Source of the DNA: Voacanga thouarsii
Taxonomy: Eukaryota > Streptophyta > Magnoliopsida > Gentianales > Apocynaceae
Assembly: GCA_026120185.1 (NCBI GenBank)
Contig: JANUWF010002362.1
Coordinates: 248,001 to 312,000 of the forward strand
Length of the DNA: 64,000 nucleotides
Direction: 5' to 3'
Below, one piece after another: positions 49,101-59,440 of this stretch. The translations under genes and the position numbers were made by a program. How positions within the stretch are numbered: the stretch's first letter is position 1; every line of letters starts with the position of its first letter. The notes beneath the pieces are model-generated. The model had not been told where the DNA came from. It did no database searches and saw only the letters and a list, made by a program, of their open reading frames with translations.

Positions 49101-49300
49101 TGGGGGTGAGGGTAAACTTAGTTCCCTCTTTAAATAGGGAATAAGTATTCTTCTTCCCATAATGTTTAACATGCCTATCGTATTGCCAAGGCCTCCATAG
49201 GAGTAAGTCACCCGCTTGCATGGGTACCACATCACAGAGCACATCCTCCTTATACTTTCTTATCTCAAAAGACACCTAAACTTGTTTGTTTACTCTCATT
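45919..49300 (-). pseudogene. Ty3/gypsy pol (element H): RT, RNase H, IN
   Basis: From high to low coordinates. RT 48771-47918: EKGHVRESLSP, the shared TAG at 48504-48502, [11 protein letters not shown], a frameshift after MPFGLS, then [20 protein letters not shown] at about 48202 with the YxDD site intact. RNase H 47739-47533: [22 protein letters not shown]. Integrase zinc region HCSQCIICR to 47080, then core 46935-46429: [10 protein letters not shown] and [10 protein letters not shown], with the preceding D segment in a neighbouring frame. C-terminal GPF-type module DGPFQILAKV and tail overlap the 3' LTR (46410-45919). Confidence 0.92.
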
Positions 49301-50422
49301 TCCCCGCTATCATTCAACTATTGCAATTTATAGGGCTTGAGGTGTTTAATCCAACTCATGTCCAATTCTTCAACCAAGTTTGCATTAATCACGTTAGTGC
49401 AACTCCCACCATCCACAATTACACTACAATGGATCTTATTGATTAGACATCTAGTGTGGAAGATATTCTCTCTTTGTTGGTGATCTTGGTCTTCAATGGC
49501 TTGTGAATTCAATGACCTTCTTGTGACTCCCACCAAAAAGTATTCTTGACCAACAACTTCCCCTTCATCATTTTCCTTATCTATATTTCCCTCTTGGTCT
49601 TCTTGGTACCTTTCTCCCTCTTATTCTTCGTCGGTAGAGACCTCACCATAGGAGTTAGTATACATCGTTCTCTTGCTCGGACAGTCATGGGAAGTATGTC
49701 CATATCCAAGGCACTTGAAACACTTGATATCCATATTCCTTTGTGGCCTTTCCATAGCTTTTTCCTTGTCCTTGTTCCAACCTTTCCTAGGTTTCGAATC
49801 CTCCCTAGGCTTCCAATCCTCTCTAGGTTTTCAAGCCTCTCTTGGTTTGTTGAAGTCTCTTTGGAATGGCTTAGGAGCTTCATCCTTCTTGATTGACATC
49901 TTGCTAGTAGTGTTGGGATTTGGAAGTGGCGGTCTAGTAAATGGCCTCCTCTTTAATTACCTTTCTATCCTTATAGTGGCATATACCATATCCTCCAATC
50001 GTTCATAGGGGTGTAATTCTACCAAGTTAGCAACTTCGCTATTTAATCCTCCCAAGAATCAAGCCCTTGTGGCTCTAGGATCCTTATTGATTTGAGCCCT
50101 CATCAACATTACCTCCATCTCTTTATGGTAATCTTCCACACTCTTGTTCCCTTGCTTGAGTGATTGGAGCCTTTGATAAAGATCATTGTAGTAATGGTGC
50201 GGTATAAACCTTGCCCGCATCATATCTTTCAACAAATTCCAACTAGCTTCGATTTCCACTCCTATTTATCTCCTTTGTGCACTAACTTGTTCCCACCAAA
50301 CCAAAGCATACTCCGAAAATCCCAAAATAGCTAACCTTACCTTTGACCTCTCACTATAAGTATGACTTTCTAGGAAGATCTCCATCTTGCTTTCCCACTT
50401 GAAATATGCTTTGGGGTCTTCA
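49301..50422 (-). pseudogene. Ty3/gypsy gag and protease (element H), N-terminus deleted
   Basis: Starts inside Gag at DPKAYFKWESKM next to the 5' LTR. The TAA at 50268-50266 after QRR matches a stop in G. Then NLLKDMMRARFIPHHYYND, a WKPRE repeat region (about 49790-49850), and the complete zinc knuckle C-F-K-C-L-G-Y-G-H-T-S-H-D-C (49722-49681). The protease site reads VDGGSCTN (49416-49395), where G has ADSGSCTN: Ser of the D-S-G triad is Gly. About 1.5 kb of leader and N-terminal Gag present in G is absent. Confidence 0.87.
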
Positions 50423-51461
50423 ATGACTTTGGGTGGGTTTTTTCTTGGTGTTGTGAGTGGCTTAGTTGGCTATAAGTTCAGCTTACCCAATGGGACTAAA
50501 AAACAGAGATTCTTCTTGAAATAAAAGGAGGAAATGAAATAACAACCTACCCTCTATCAAACCCTTAAAGAACAAAGCTTCAAAAACTCTCAAGAATAGT
50601 AGAAAGTTCTTCTATGATCTCACCCCAATATCCTTGAAGCAACAAAGGCAATCAAGAACAAATAGAATAGAGAAAATAGTTACCCAAATAATAGAATTCA
50701 AGCAAACCTTAGAAGAACAAAGCAACTAAGACCCATTCAAAGAAACTACATTGGATTATCCAAAAGATTTATAGACTCACTCATAAGGAGGACTAACTCT
50801 TAAGCATGGTCTTGAACAAGATGAACAAGGAGGCTAGGGCCTCTCAAGATTCTCTCTCAAATTTGAATTAAAGTGTGTGAATTGTGTTGTCAAATCACAA
50901 AAGGTTCTATTTATACTACCCTAACCCTAGCTAAGTAATCCCTAAGATTCTATTATAGTTTAGGGTCATAATAAGTCTTTACAAACAATTAAAATTGGAG
51001 AAAACCTGAGAAAACATAAAAAAAAAAAAAAAAACGCGACGGTTGCCTATGATGGAGCCGGTGCCGGCTATGGTCCCCAAGCTGGCGCCAGTTAGGCTCT
51101 GTCTTCGGCCAGTCGTGCGCCAAAATGAAGTCGTTGTTGGACAAAATGATGCCGGCGCCGGTTTGGCTGCTTGGAGCCGGCGCCGGCTGTCTGCTGGAAG
51201 GCCTTCTTTAGTCAAGTTTCGTCTACCATTGTTGCCAGCTTAAGTTCTTGTTGGGCTCCTTCTTCGATAATCATCAAAATGAACTCTTGGCTAGTTTCCT
51301 CAACCTTCCAACCCTCTTCCTTCCCCAAGCATAGTTTTATGAGCAATTAGAACTCATCTTGAAGCTTCTTAGTCCTTAATCTTGTCATTAGCCCTTGTCC
51401 TTGAACGGTCATGCCTCCCCTTCCTTGATCTTAACCTCCATGATGAAGCGAAGTCTCATCA
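50423..51461 (-). repeat. 5' LTR of element H, last bases deleted
   Basis: On the plus strand it begins ATGACTTTGGG, lacking the terminal TGAT seen at 45092, and ends GTCTCATCA at 51461, followed by the TSD atttc. It carries the same Pol tail, GC-rich block (about 51045-51200) and TATA box (50908-50918, minus strand). 1039 bp. Confidence 0.9.
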
Positions 51462-53059
51462 ATTTCAGTAGCTTCGTGGCTCAATTGAGCTAACAACAAG
51501 AAAAGGACAAAAGCAACAAAAGCAAGAGTAAGAAAAGGAAACAATTTCGGTGGGGCCATGACAAGGAGAAAAGAGAAAGTCAACAAAGGTTGCTGAATAA
51601 AGTGGAATTTGATGGTGGCAAGGAAATGGCTTAATCGAGCCAATGCAAAACAGAAAAAGAAAAGCAGCAATCTGGTGGCTCACTTGAGCTGACAACAACA
51701 TAAAAAGAAAGCAGCGATTTGTTGGTTGTGTAGTGATGGCTCGACAGCAAATCTCGGCATCTTGGACAGATTTCTTTGGCTCAAATTGCAGCCAATTTTG
51801 GACAATTACAATTCCACAAGAATTGTGCTTCAAGTACAAAACGACAAAGACAAAATCGAGAGTCAAAATTGATTTCCAAATTCTCAATTGATCAAAAGTC
51901 AAAAGCAGTGGACTTCTTCTTTTACTTAGTTTTTTTCTTAGGTTTTTATTTAGAATTTCTCTATTCCTTTTTTGTTTTAGAGATGTTTAGGTAGTTACTT
52001 CTTCTTTATTTATGATTCTTTTAGGAACTTTGTGAGCCTATAAATAAATGCCAATTTACCCTAGGAAAGGGGGGGTGCACAATATAGAGACTTAGATTTA
52101 TTTTAAAGTGCATTACCAATATTTTCTCGAGATAAATAATTCAAAGATGATTGTACAAGAGGGTCTATAAAGGAAGAAGAATGAGGCTTGTCTATGAGTG
52201 CTTTCTTTTACTTTGTTTTCTTTTTCTTGAACAATGATGTATTAATTATTTTATTGTAATTTGACATTGTTTTAGGTATTCATGATTTTTAGAGTTACTT
52301 TTATCTTTTGATTAATTAATTATTTTTCTTGGTATTTAATTACTTGTGTTGATTACAAGATTAGTTGGTTGTTTCTTTCCATTAACTTGCTTGGAAAAGT
52401 GGCTGATGGAGGTTTCAATTTATTAATTTCATATTTGTTATCTCTTAACTTGCTTGGAAAAGTGGTTAATTGCCAAGAACTGGCAATTAAAGATTAATTG
52501 ATGTCTGTCAGGAATGGATTCATTGGTTAATTTCATGTTTTAAGTTTGCCAGGATATGTAAATTTAATCAAGGATTGTGTTTAATGCATCTTTTAGGTGA
52601 ATTAGTTGAGACAGGAATGTGATACTAATTTGTCTAGAAGATAGTGACTTCATGGATTGGAAAAGAAGTGAATCTATCTTAATCCTTCATGATGCTAAGA
52701 GAATAATTAGTTATGATAATGATTAGGTACTTTAAGGTCATGTATGTCAAAATAATGGTTGAACTACATAATTCTCTATCCTTGACATGTATATATTCTT
52801 TTCTTTTCTTTTCTTTTCTTTTATTTTGTTATTTTCCTTTTTATTTCTTTTTCATTTTATTGAATCAGTTAAACAATGAAAGAAAAGTGATTAATGCATA
52901 CTTGTTCCTTGAGGATCGACACTCGTTTGAACTCTATGCTATGTTAATGATCAGTATGCTTGCTCATATGTGTAATTTGGAGTTAACGTTTTAATGTAAA
53001 CTTGATTGGGAATGTGCTTAGTTTTTATATGATTTTTATACCCAAATAAATACGCATCA

Positions 53060-54137
53060 AAAGTGCTGGTTGATTATTAGATTTTGGAGAGAGTGCAAGT
53101 ACTAGTTTATTCCAATTCAAATCTTAATTTAATTTCTGTTGTTCTCCATTAATAAACTTCATTTTTTAGTCAAGAAAGAATGTTGTTTATCTCAATTTAT
53201 ATAATTTGATGAAAATGACTATGAGTTATTTATTACACTTTGGTAGGAAGCTGCTGAAAAAAATAAGCGTAATTGTGGAATGCATGGCCCTCCACACAGA
53301 TGTGGTAGAACACCATTTGCGGTAATATGAGCTGATGTAAGTAGTCACACTTTCAATATACTACATTTGCTCCATTTTTTTTTTTAAATAAATGGTACAA
53401 GTTTTCACTTTCCATATTTCATATGAGAAAGAAGTGTGAGGAAATAGATCTGCTATCTGTCTATATGAAAACACGGACGGATGCAAATGGCGTCATTAGA
53501 GATCCCAAAGCAGGCAGACCAATTGTAACGAACTACTACCTCTTCGATATTATTTATTGTATTATTTATAATGCCTAAATTTTATTTTTTTTAATGACAA
53601 ATTGCTTCACACTTGCATCATTGTGCAGAGTGCAATGAATGCAAGGCTTGAGGAACTACCTCCTGAAGAGCGTACGTCGGAATGCAGACAACAAATATTC
53701 CAAGAATTTATGGGATTTGAGGGGCATGGCTATGTCAGAACAATGGGATTAGGTCTAACTCACTCAATGCTTATTGGTGGTGGAAGTAACATGTACTCTG
53801 TCTTTGAAAAATATATGAACAAGATCCTAGAGAAACTACAAAATGATTTAACCTCAAAATTTGATAGCATGCTAGGAAATTTTCAAGGTCAAATTAATAC
53901 GCTTAATGCTCCAGTAGATGAAATAGCAGCTTCAATGGAGAAAAATCATAGCCTTCCTTGCACAAACAATGGTCACCAGGTCTAAAATAAAAGTTTGTAA
54001 TGGATTCTTAATTTCTAATTAATTTTGTACTTATACTAACTTTCCACTTATTTTAGGCGACCGATACCTCAAGTGCTCAATGCTTTAATTCAAATCTGAA
54101 CGAGCATCTTTCTAAATACGAGAGTCTAGCAGACAGG
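53060..54137 (+). pseudogene. CACTA second gene, 3' exons (Ptta/En/Spm domain)
   Basis: Exon remainder VLVDY-stop-ILERVQ to about 53099, then GT. Next exon 53248-53321: EAAEKNKRNCGMHGPP and CGRTPFA, followed by GTAATA. Next, about 53420-53520: KKCEEIDLLSVYMKTRTDAN. Next, 53630-53981 after TTGTGCAG: SAMNARLEELPPEERTSE, IFQEFMGFEGHGYVRTMG, then a heptad-like KYMNKILEKLQNDL region. Next, 54059-54137: ATDTSSAQCF to ESLADR, then GTATGA. This order matches plant transposases of the Ptta/En/Spm family. The exon 53630-53981 is open throughout. Confidence 0.82.
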
Positions 54138-54394
54138 GTATGATTATTGCCTTCATTCCCCATCTCAACACTATTCCAAATACCTCATCTCTTCATCTTA
54201 ACTAAAATGTTCAGGGGATTTTAGTATTAACTTAGATTTAGAAGATAATAGAATATGGTGAGACATTAATACATAATTATTGTTATTAGTCAGTTGAATC
54301 TAGTGACTCAACAAGGACTTCTTGCTGTAAATTCCTCTCACTTGCATCATGCTTTAAAAGCTCATGTATTGAATATGCTTAATTGTGTAAATGC

Positions 54395-55100
54395 TGAGTA
54401 GTGATGATAAAAATGCTGAGTAGTTTCTAGCTAAAAAATGCATAATATTACTGAGTAGTGATGCTGAAAATGCTGTGTAAATGCTAAAAGAGTTGTAATG
54501 GAATAGTCTCTTAAATGCTGAGTAGTTTCTAGCTGAAAATGATGAAAATGCTATGTATGCTGTCTGAAAAAGTTGTATAAACGTTGAGTAGTAATTAAGT
54601 AGTGATATGATGAAAATGCTGAGTAGTTTCTAGCTGAAAAATGCATAATATTGCTGAGTAGTGCTGATGTGTAAATGCTAAAAGAGTTGTAATGGAATAG
54701 TCTCTGAAATGCTAAGTAGTTTCCAGCTGAAAATGCTATGTATGCTGTCTGAAAATACTGTGTTAATGCTGAGTAGTAATTGAGCTGAAAATGTTGCGTA
54801 GTTTCCAACTAAAAAATGCATAATATTGCTGAGTAGTGATGTTGAAAATGTTGTGTAAATGCTAAAAGAGAGTTGTAATGGAATAGTCTCTGAAATGCTG
54901 AGTAGTTTCCAGCTGAAAATGCTTAGTAGTTTCCAGCTGAAAAATGCATAATATTGCTGAGTAGGGATGCTGAAAATGCTGAGTAGTTTCCAACTAAAAA
55001 TGTTGTGTCAATGTTGAGTAGTAATTGAGTGGTGATATGCTAAAAATGCTGAGTAGTTTCTAGCTGAAAATGCTAAGTAGTGATGCTGAAAATGTTGAAC
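54395..55100 (+). repeat. minisatellite with GCTGAGTAGT motif in a CACTA intron
   Basis: A mosaic of short units built on GCTGAGTAGT, TTTCTAGCTGAAAATG, AATGCATAATATTGCTGAG and GTAATGGAATAGTCTC. The units recur in the same order about every 150-200 bp, starting near 54413, 54616 and 54790, giving about four higher-order copies. Order and spacing vary by deletion of subunits. It lies just after the last recognised exon. Confidence 0.85.
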
Positions 55101-57239
55101 ATGTACTGTGTTTGTTGCTTGTAACAACATTAGTAGTTAATTAGTTAGTGATATCTGGGAATCTTTTCATTCTTCATTTTATTCCTTTTTATTTCAAGGG
55201 CTCTACGCGTAGCAAACCATGTGCACTGCTACATTTTATGGAGTTTGATTAGTGTGGATTAGAGTTTATGTATGATGTCTAAAAATTGTAATGAGGGTTG
55301 TATTATATGTGGACATTAGGGAATATATCTTCTAGCATCCTGCATATTTTCTGAATCTTAACATGTTTGCCATCTGAGTTTGTGACAGATAATTAAAAAC
55401 AAATTATTGAGTACTAAGTTTGATTAAATCACTAAAAGAGTTGAGGTGGAAGGAATATAAGAAACAATGTAAAGAAGCCATGGTTGATGGTCTTTGTAAA
55501 TACTCTAGGTTAGAACATAATGTAGCCTTGATATCATTTCTTGTTCAATTTTTCTTCAAAACCAACTTTTGATTGTTTAATATACTTTTGAATATAATGT
55601 GGTTGTTCCAGCATAGTTTAATCTTCCCTTTGTATATTTTTTTGGATTTTGAAATTGCCCTTCAATCATTTCGTTCATTGTTTTGGTCGATGTATGATCT
55701 GAAATATTTGCCCATTCATCATTCTTTTATGGGAATTTGAAATTTCAAAAGGCTAAGATTTGAAACTGCAAGCAACTGATGTTAAAGAACTCCTTTAGTA
55801 TTAACCATACTGTTTCTGGAGTTCTTTTATGTTTCTGAAATCCCCAAGGAGTTAAAATGGAGACATATATGTTGTAGATTTGGGTGTTCTTTTCTATTTT
55901 AGACAGCAACAATCTCTAGGATGATCTCTATCTAAAAATGCTAAAAATAATGTTTGGTGCAGAACTTTGTTGGTTTACATGGACTAGATTTGAGTAAGTA
56001 GTGTTCTACTGAGGTCCTGGGAAATGCTATTTCAATAACATGAGCGAAGACATTACCTTTGTTTGGCTAAATTTTATTTGGATGTACTTTGTTGTACTTG
56101 ATTGACATAAGAGTACCACTTTAGCAATAACTCACAGATTAAATCTACTATTTTGATTTGTCTAATTAGTCTTTTAGTTTCAAATATTGATGATGAGTGG
56201 ATCACTTATTATAGCTCATGTATGGTGTTGTTATGGTGATGAGGAAGTTGGGGCTTCATTTATTAGATGTTTATCTTTTGGAAAATTACCACCTACATGA
56301 TATAGTGAGGCATCTTCATTTTATTGGATATTATGATCCTCCTACGTTTATTATTTGCTGGTACAGTTGCACTCGAGATTTCCTGTTGGGACTAGAATTG
56401 TTGAGAATTTTCTGTGGTTCACTTTTAAATGATCCTTGTCTGATGGTGCTTAGTATACTTTTCTCATGAATGCTTAGTTAAGTCATAAAGCATGCTTCTC
56501 AAGATTGTTCACACTTGTTGGTAACAATTAGCATTAAAATCCATGTTGTTTGGAAGTTGAGTTTTTAGTTTTATTTACATATTATTTTCTCTTTTTCCAT
56601 TTTGTGAACTGTAGTTCTAATAATTAGTCAAATGTGGTGACACTAACATTTTAAGTTTCACTTTATGTCAATGTAGATTAGCTTTCTTCAAAGCTGCTTA
56701 TGTACTTTATAATTCTGAATTTTATGTTAAAATGGATGATTACTTCTATTTGAGACCAGTTTTGTAGTAACTTTAGAAGTTCAGATTTGTAGCCTTATTA
56801 AGAAGTAATCTTGTCTTTTTTTTTTCTTAATGACAAGAGGAATGAAGATCAAGGTGGTTAAAGGTTCATTTAACTATGGCAATATTTTTTGTCCTTAATG
56901 AATTTTTATGACTTCTGATGGATGTCATGGTTAGAATTGTGGTTTTGTTTTGGACTATTTTGAACTAATATCAAGGATTAGATTCATTACACTTATTAGA
57001 TTCCATTTAGTTTTTGGTGTATATTAAGTTATTATTAATGGAAGATGACATTTTGAATGTTTATTCAATGGATGATAGTTGATTGTTAATATTAGAGGTT
57101 TTCATAGTTTTATATGTATGATGATCTTGTTAAAGTAGAGGGAAAAAAATTTGTCAAAGTACGGATGTAAAAAATATTTGTCAATATCATCATATTGAAT
57201 TCAATCTGCATTCACTATGGATGTAAAAAAAATATGAAA
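55101..57239. other. CACTA 3' intronic or untranslated DNA, no gene seen
   Basis: T-rich sequence without conserved exons. The 83-codon open frame at 56218-56469 has no recognisable motif or splice context and is not called. Confidence 0.4.
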
Positions 57240-57749
57240 ATTTGTCCCAAAATTGAGTATGATTTTTTCTAAAGCTTTACATCGTGGCAAAAAGTATTAA
57301 TTACAATAGCCAGGAAATCATAGCAAATGGGCATTAGCCGCAGTTATGTTAATTTAGAAAAGAACTATGACAAAAAGGATTATTTTCAATAGAAACTTAA
57401 TTATAACAAATAATATTCCCCACAGATGTAAAATGTTGGAAAAGTCTGTGATAAAAAAATTGAAATCTTTGCCCATAGTTAATAACCATTGGGAAAAACT
57501 GTGGCAAAAGTCCATGAACAAATACCACACTTTATTTACAACGACTCCAAAACTATGGAAAATCCGTGGCAAAAGGTATTCTCCACGACTACACAACTGT
57601 GCTAAACTTTTTTGCAACGGCTATAACGGCCGTGCCTTGAAAATCATGGCATATCTGTGGCAAAAACGTATTTCTCACAATTTTGGCCAATTTTGCCACA
57701 CTTGTTCTGACGTTGCCAAAAGTCACTTTTTTTTGTAGTAGTAGTAGTG
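57240..57749 (+). repeat. CACTA 3' subterminal repeats and terminus
   Basis: GTGGCAAAA occurs at about 57285, 57501, 57566 and 57657, with near copies and inverted forms (TTTTGCCAC, 57690). Such arrays are transposase-binding regions in En/Spm elements. The end is TTTTTTTTGTAG followed by TAGTAGTAGTG, closing at 57749. The reverse complement starts CACTAC, as expected. Confidence 0.78.
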
Positions 57750-58027
57750 TGTATATAAAAGATATTCTTATACGTGTATTATATATGTGTGTGTGTGTGT
57801 GTGTGTATAATATATATGTAATAAAAAAACTAATTATATATAAATATATAAAATATAATAAATATGTAACAAGATAAGAATGTGGTGTGTGTGTGTGTGT
57901 ATAAGTGAGTGAAATATAAAATACTTATAATTTTATATGTATTATATGTATAAGATAATGTTATATATATTATATATGCAAAATATAAGTATATAGAAGT
58001 AGTATGTAAGAGATGATATGCCTCTGT

Positions 58028-58075
<48 letters not shown>

Positions 58076-58680
58076 TATTTATACAATATATAACTTTTGT
58101 GTACGCTTGTATATAACTAATTAAATATATAATTACTATGTAAGTAGATCAGTACATACATATGTACGTACATATGTATATTACTATATAAGTATATCAG
58201 TATATATCAGTATATACACATATATGTACGTATGTACATATAAAGAGAGAGAACAAAACATAATATTTATACTTTTGTGTATATTATATGCATAAGATAT
58301 TCTTATGTATTTTTTAGATATACACACAATATATATATATATATATAGTTAATATGTAAAAAATACACATATTTATTGACTATAATGAAATTATAAGTAT
58401 AAGAAAAAATGAATGAAATAAAATAATATTTTTTAAAGAGAAACAAAATAATATTGTATAAAATATTTTTATACAATTTGTATATAGAAAATTAAATTTT
58501 AAATTATTATCTTGTAAGTTTATCATCTTGGTATATTCTAATATTTATAATTATCTTTCTTTTTATAGTAGAATTTTAAATGATCATATACCCAATTTTA
58601 ATAAGTAAAAATTCAGAAGATCATATACCCATATTAAAAAAAAAAAAAAGGTTTTTTAAATAGAAAATTCAAAAGTAATA
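57750..58680. repeat. AT/TG microsatellite-rich stretch
   Basis: (TG)n tracts at about 57789-57806, 57883-57900 and 58026-58073 (the longest, about 24 units with few interruptions), plus TATA and TATGTAC/GTACATA palindromic runs (58158-58240) and a (TA)n near 58329-58348. No coding content. Confidence 0.85.
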
Positions 58681-59432
58681 TGTCAAGCACTTAGTCTTGA
58701 GTAGCACCGGCACTATTGTATTCACCCATTCATATGATCTGTCACACTTTCCTCAGACTTTGTTGTCAACTCAACCAGTTGTCAACTTCATCCAGTTGTT
58801 GCCACTCACTCTCTCCTCACTTTGGCCAACTGCCACCACTACTGACCTCTCATTGGTTGTCAGACCCTAAATCACCATTCACTACTCTCACCTACTAGTA
58901 GTTTCCTCCACTCATGCATTGCCAGCTACTCCCTCATGCCTTACCATTGGTAGGTTAGAATAAAAGGTAATTGGTGAATTGATTGAAGATTGTATAAGTT
59001 TCTGAAAGTCTTTGTAGAGGAACACAAAACTAAGAGCACTGATGGAGAGCACTTATGGCAAATTGGCTTTGCACATTTGATTCTAGATTTTGCAATTTTA
59101 GTTGGAATTCCACATAGTAGAAGAACTAGCATGCTATATCCAGCTTGGTATTTCGTTCTAGATCCATTCATGCTTGTCAAGGTAGTTGTGCCACGAATGT
59201 GATATACGACCTTCTTGATTTTCTTAGAGTACAAAAGAAACACTAGTTAGTCTCAGTTTTTTCTTAATGTTCTTGATTTTCACATGGCCTTGGTTATAGA
59301 TATAATGAGCTTGCTAGTGAATTGTGAAGTGCCTTAGATTAGCATGTCTTAGAAGAGGATAAAAATGAATTTGCATACTACCAGTAGCACTTGTAATCAT
59401 ATAATACCAATTTTGACTTGCAAAAAAAAATA
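58681..59432 (+). other. unassigned region with one 70-codon open frame
   Basis: A 70-codon open frame at 58990-59202 (MYKFLKVFVEEHKTK...) ends in a hydrophobic, well-mixed sequence (HLWQIGFAHLILDFAILVG) that looks more protein-like than its neighbours. I recognise no family, and no splice sites or neighbours support a gene. The antisense frame 58941-59243 overlaps it. Upstream, 58700-58930 is C-rich and CACT-repetitive without assignment. Confidence 0.25.
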
Positions 59433-59440
59433 GCAGGGAT

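Larger units (their letters stand above)
45092..51461 (-). mobile_element. Ty3/gypsy chromovirus-like element H, sibling of G
   Basis: On the minus strand: 5' LTR (51461-50423), gag, pol, 3' LTR (46132-45092), with perfect TSD atttc at 45087-45091 and 51462-51466. Proteins match G closely over most domains. The last bases of the 5' LTR, PBS, leader and gag N-terminus are deleted: LTR sequence joins directly to the Gag segment DPKAYFKWESKM. In-frame stops, a frameshift in RT and a changed protease site make it dead. Confidence 0.93.
44775..53059 (+). mobile_element. Tat-like solo LTR M, split by element H
   Basis: The outer ends TGATAGGGC (44775) and TACGCATCA (53059) match LTRs E and J, and both flanks carry aaagt (44770-44774, 53060-53064). 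Only LTR sequence is seen: 44775-45091 and 51462-53059, about 1.9 kb in total, with a TATA box GCCTATAAATAAATG near 52035. No PBS or internal region remains. H sits 317 bp from the left end. A 6-unit TTTTC run occurs near 52797-52825. Confidence 0.88.
32749..57749 (+). mobile_element. CACTA (En/Spm) transposon N, 5'-truncated and split by nested elements
   Basis: Three parts define it: the C-terminal half of a TNP2-type transposase (32749-34330), a second multi-exon gene of Ptta/En/Spm type (34672-54137), and a 3' terminus with subterminal GTGGCAAAA repeats ending TTTTTTTTGTAGTAGTAGTAGTG at 57749. The last is a TAG-expanded version of the CACTA terminus TTTTTTTGTAGTG. J, K and M (with H inside M) are inserted in it. 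Without them the element piece would be about 9.5 kb. The 5' terminus and transposase N-terminal half are not found in the window. Confidence 0.85.

Noticed and set aside
51465..51902. 145-codon minus-strand open frame, hydrophobic and Phe/Cys-rich
   Set aside because: It lies in solo LTR M U3 sequence; composition follows the local poly-purine plus strand, with no motif.
54395..55100. CRISPR-like array
   Set aside because: Units are short, variable and contiguous without unique spacers; this is a eukaryotic minisatellite.
57367..57738. 123-codon plus-strand open frame
   Set aside because: Explained by the CACTA subterminal repeats (GTGGCAAAA), not a protein.
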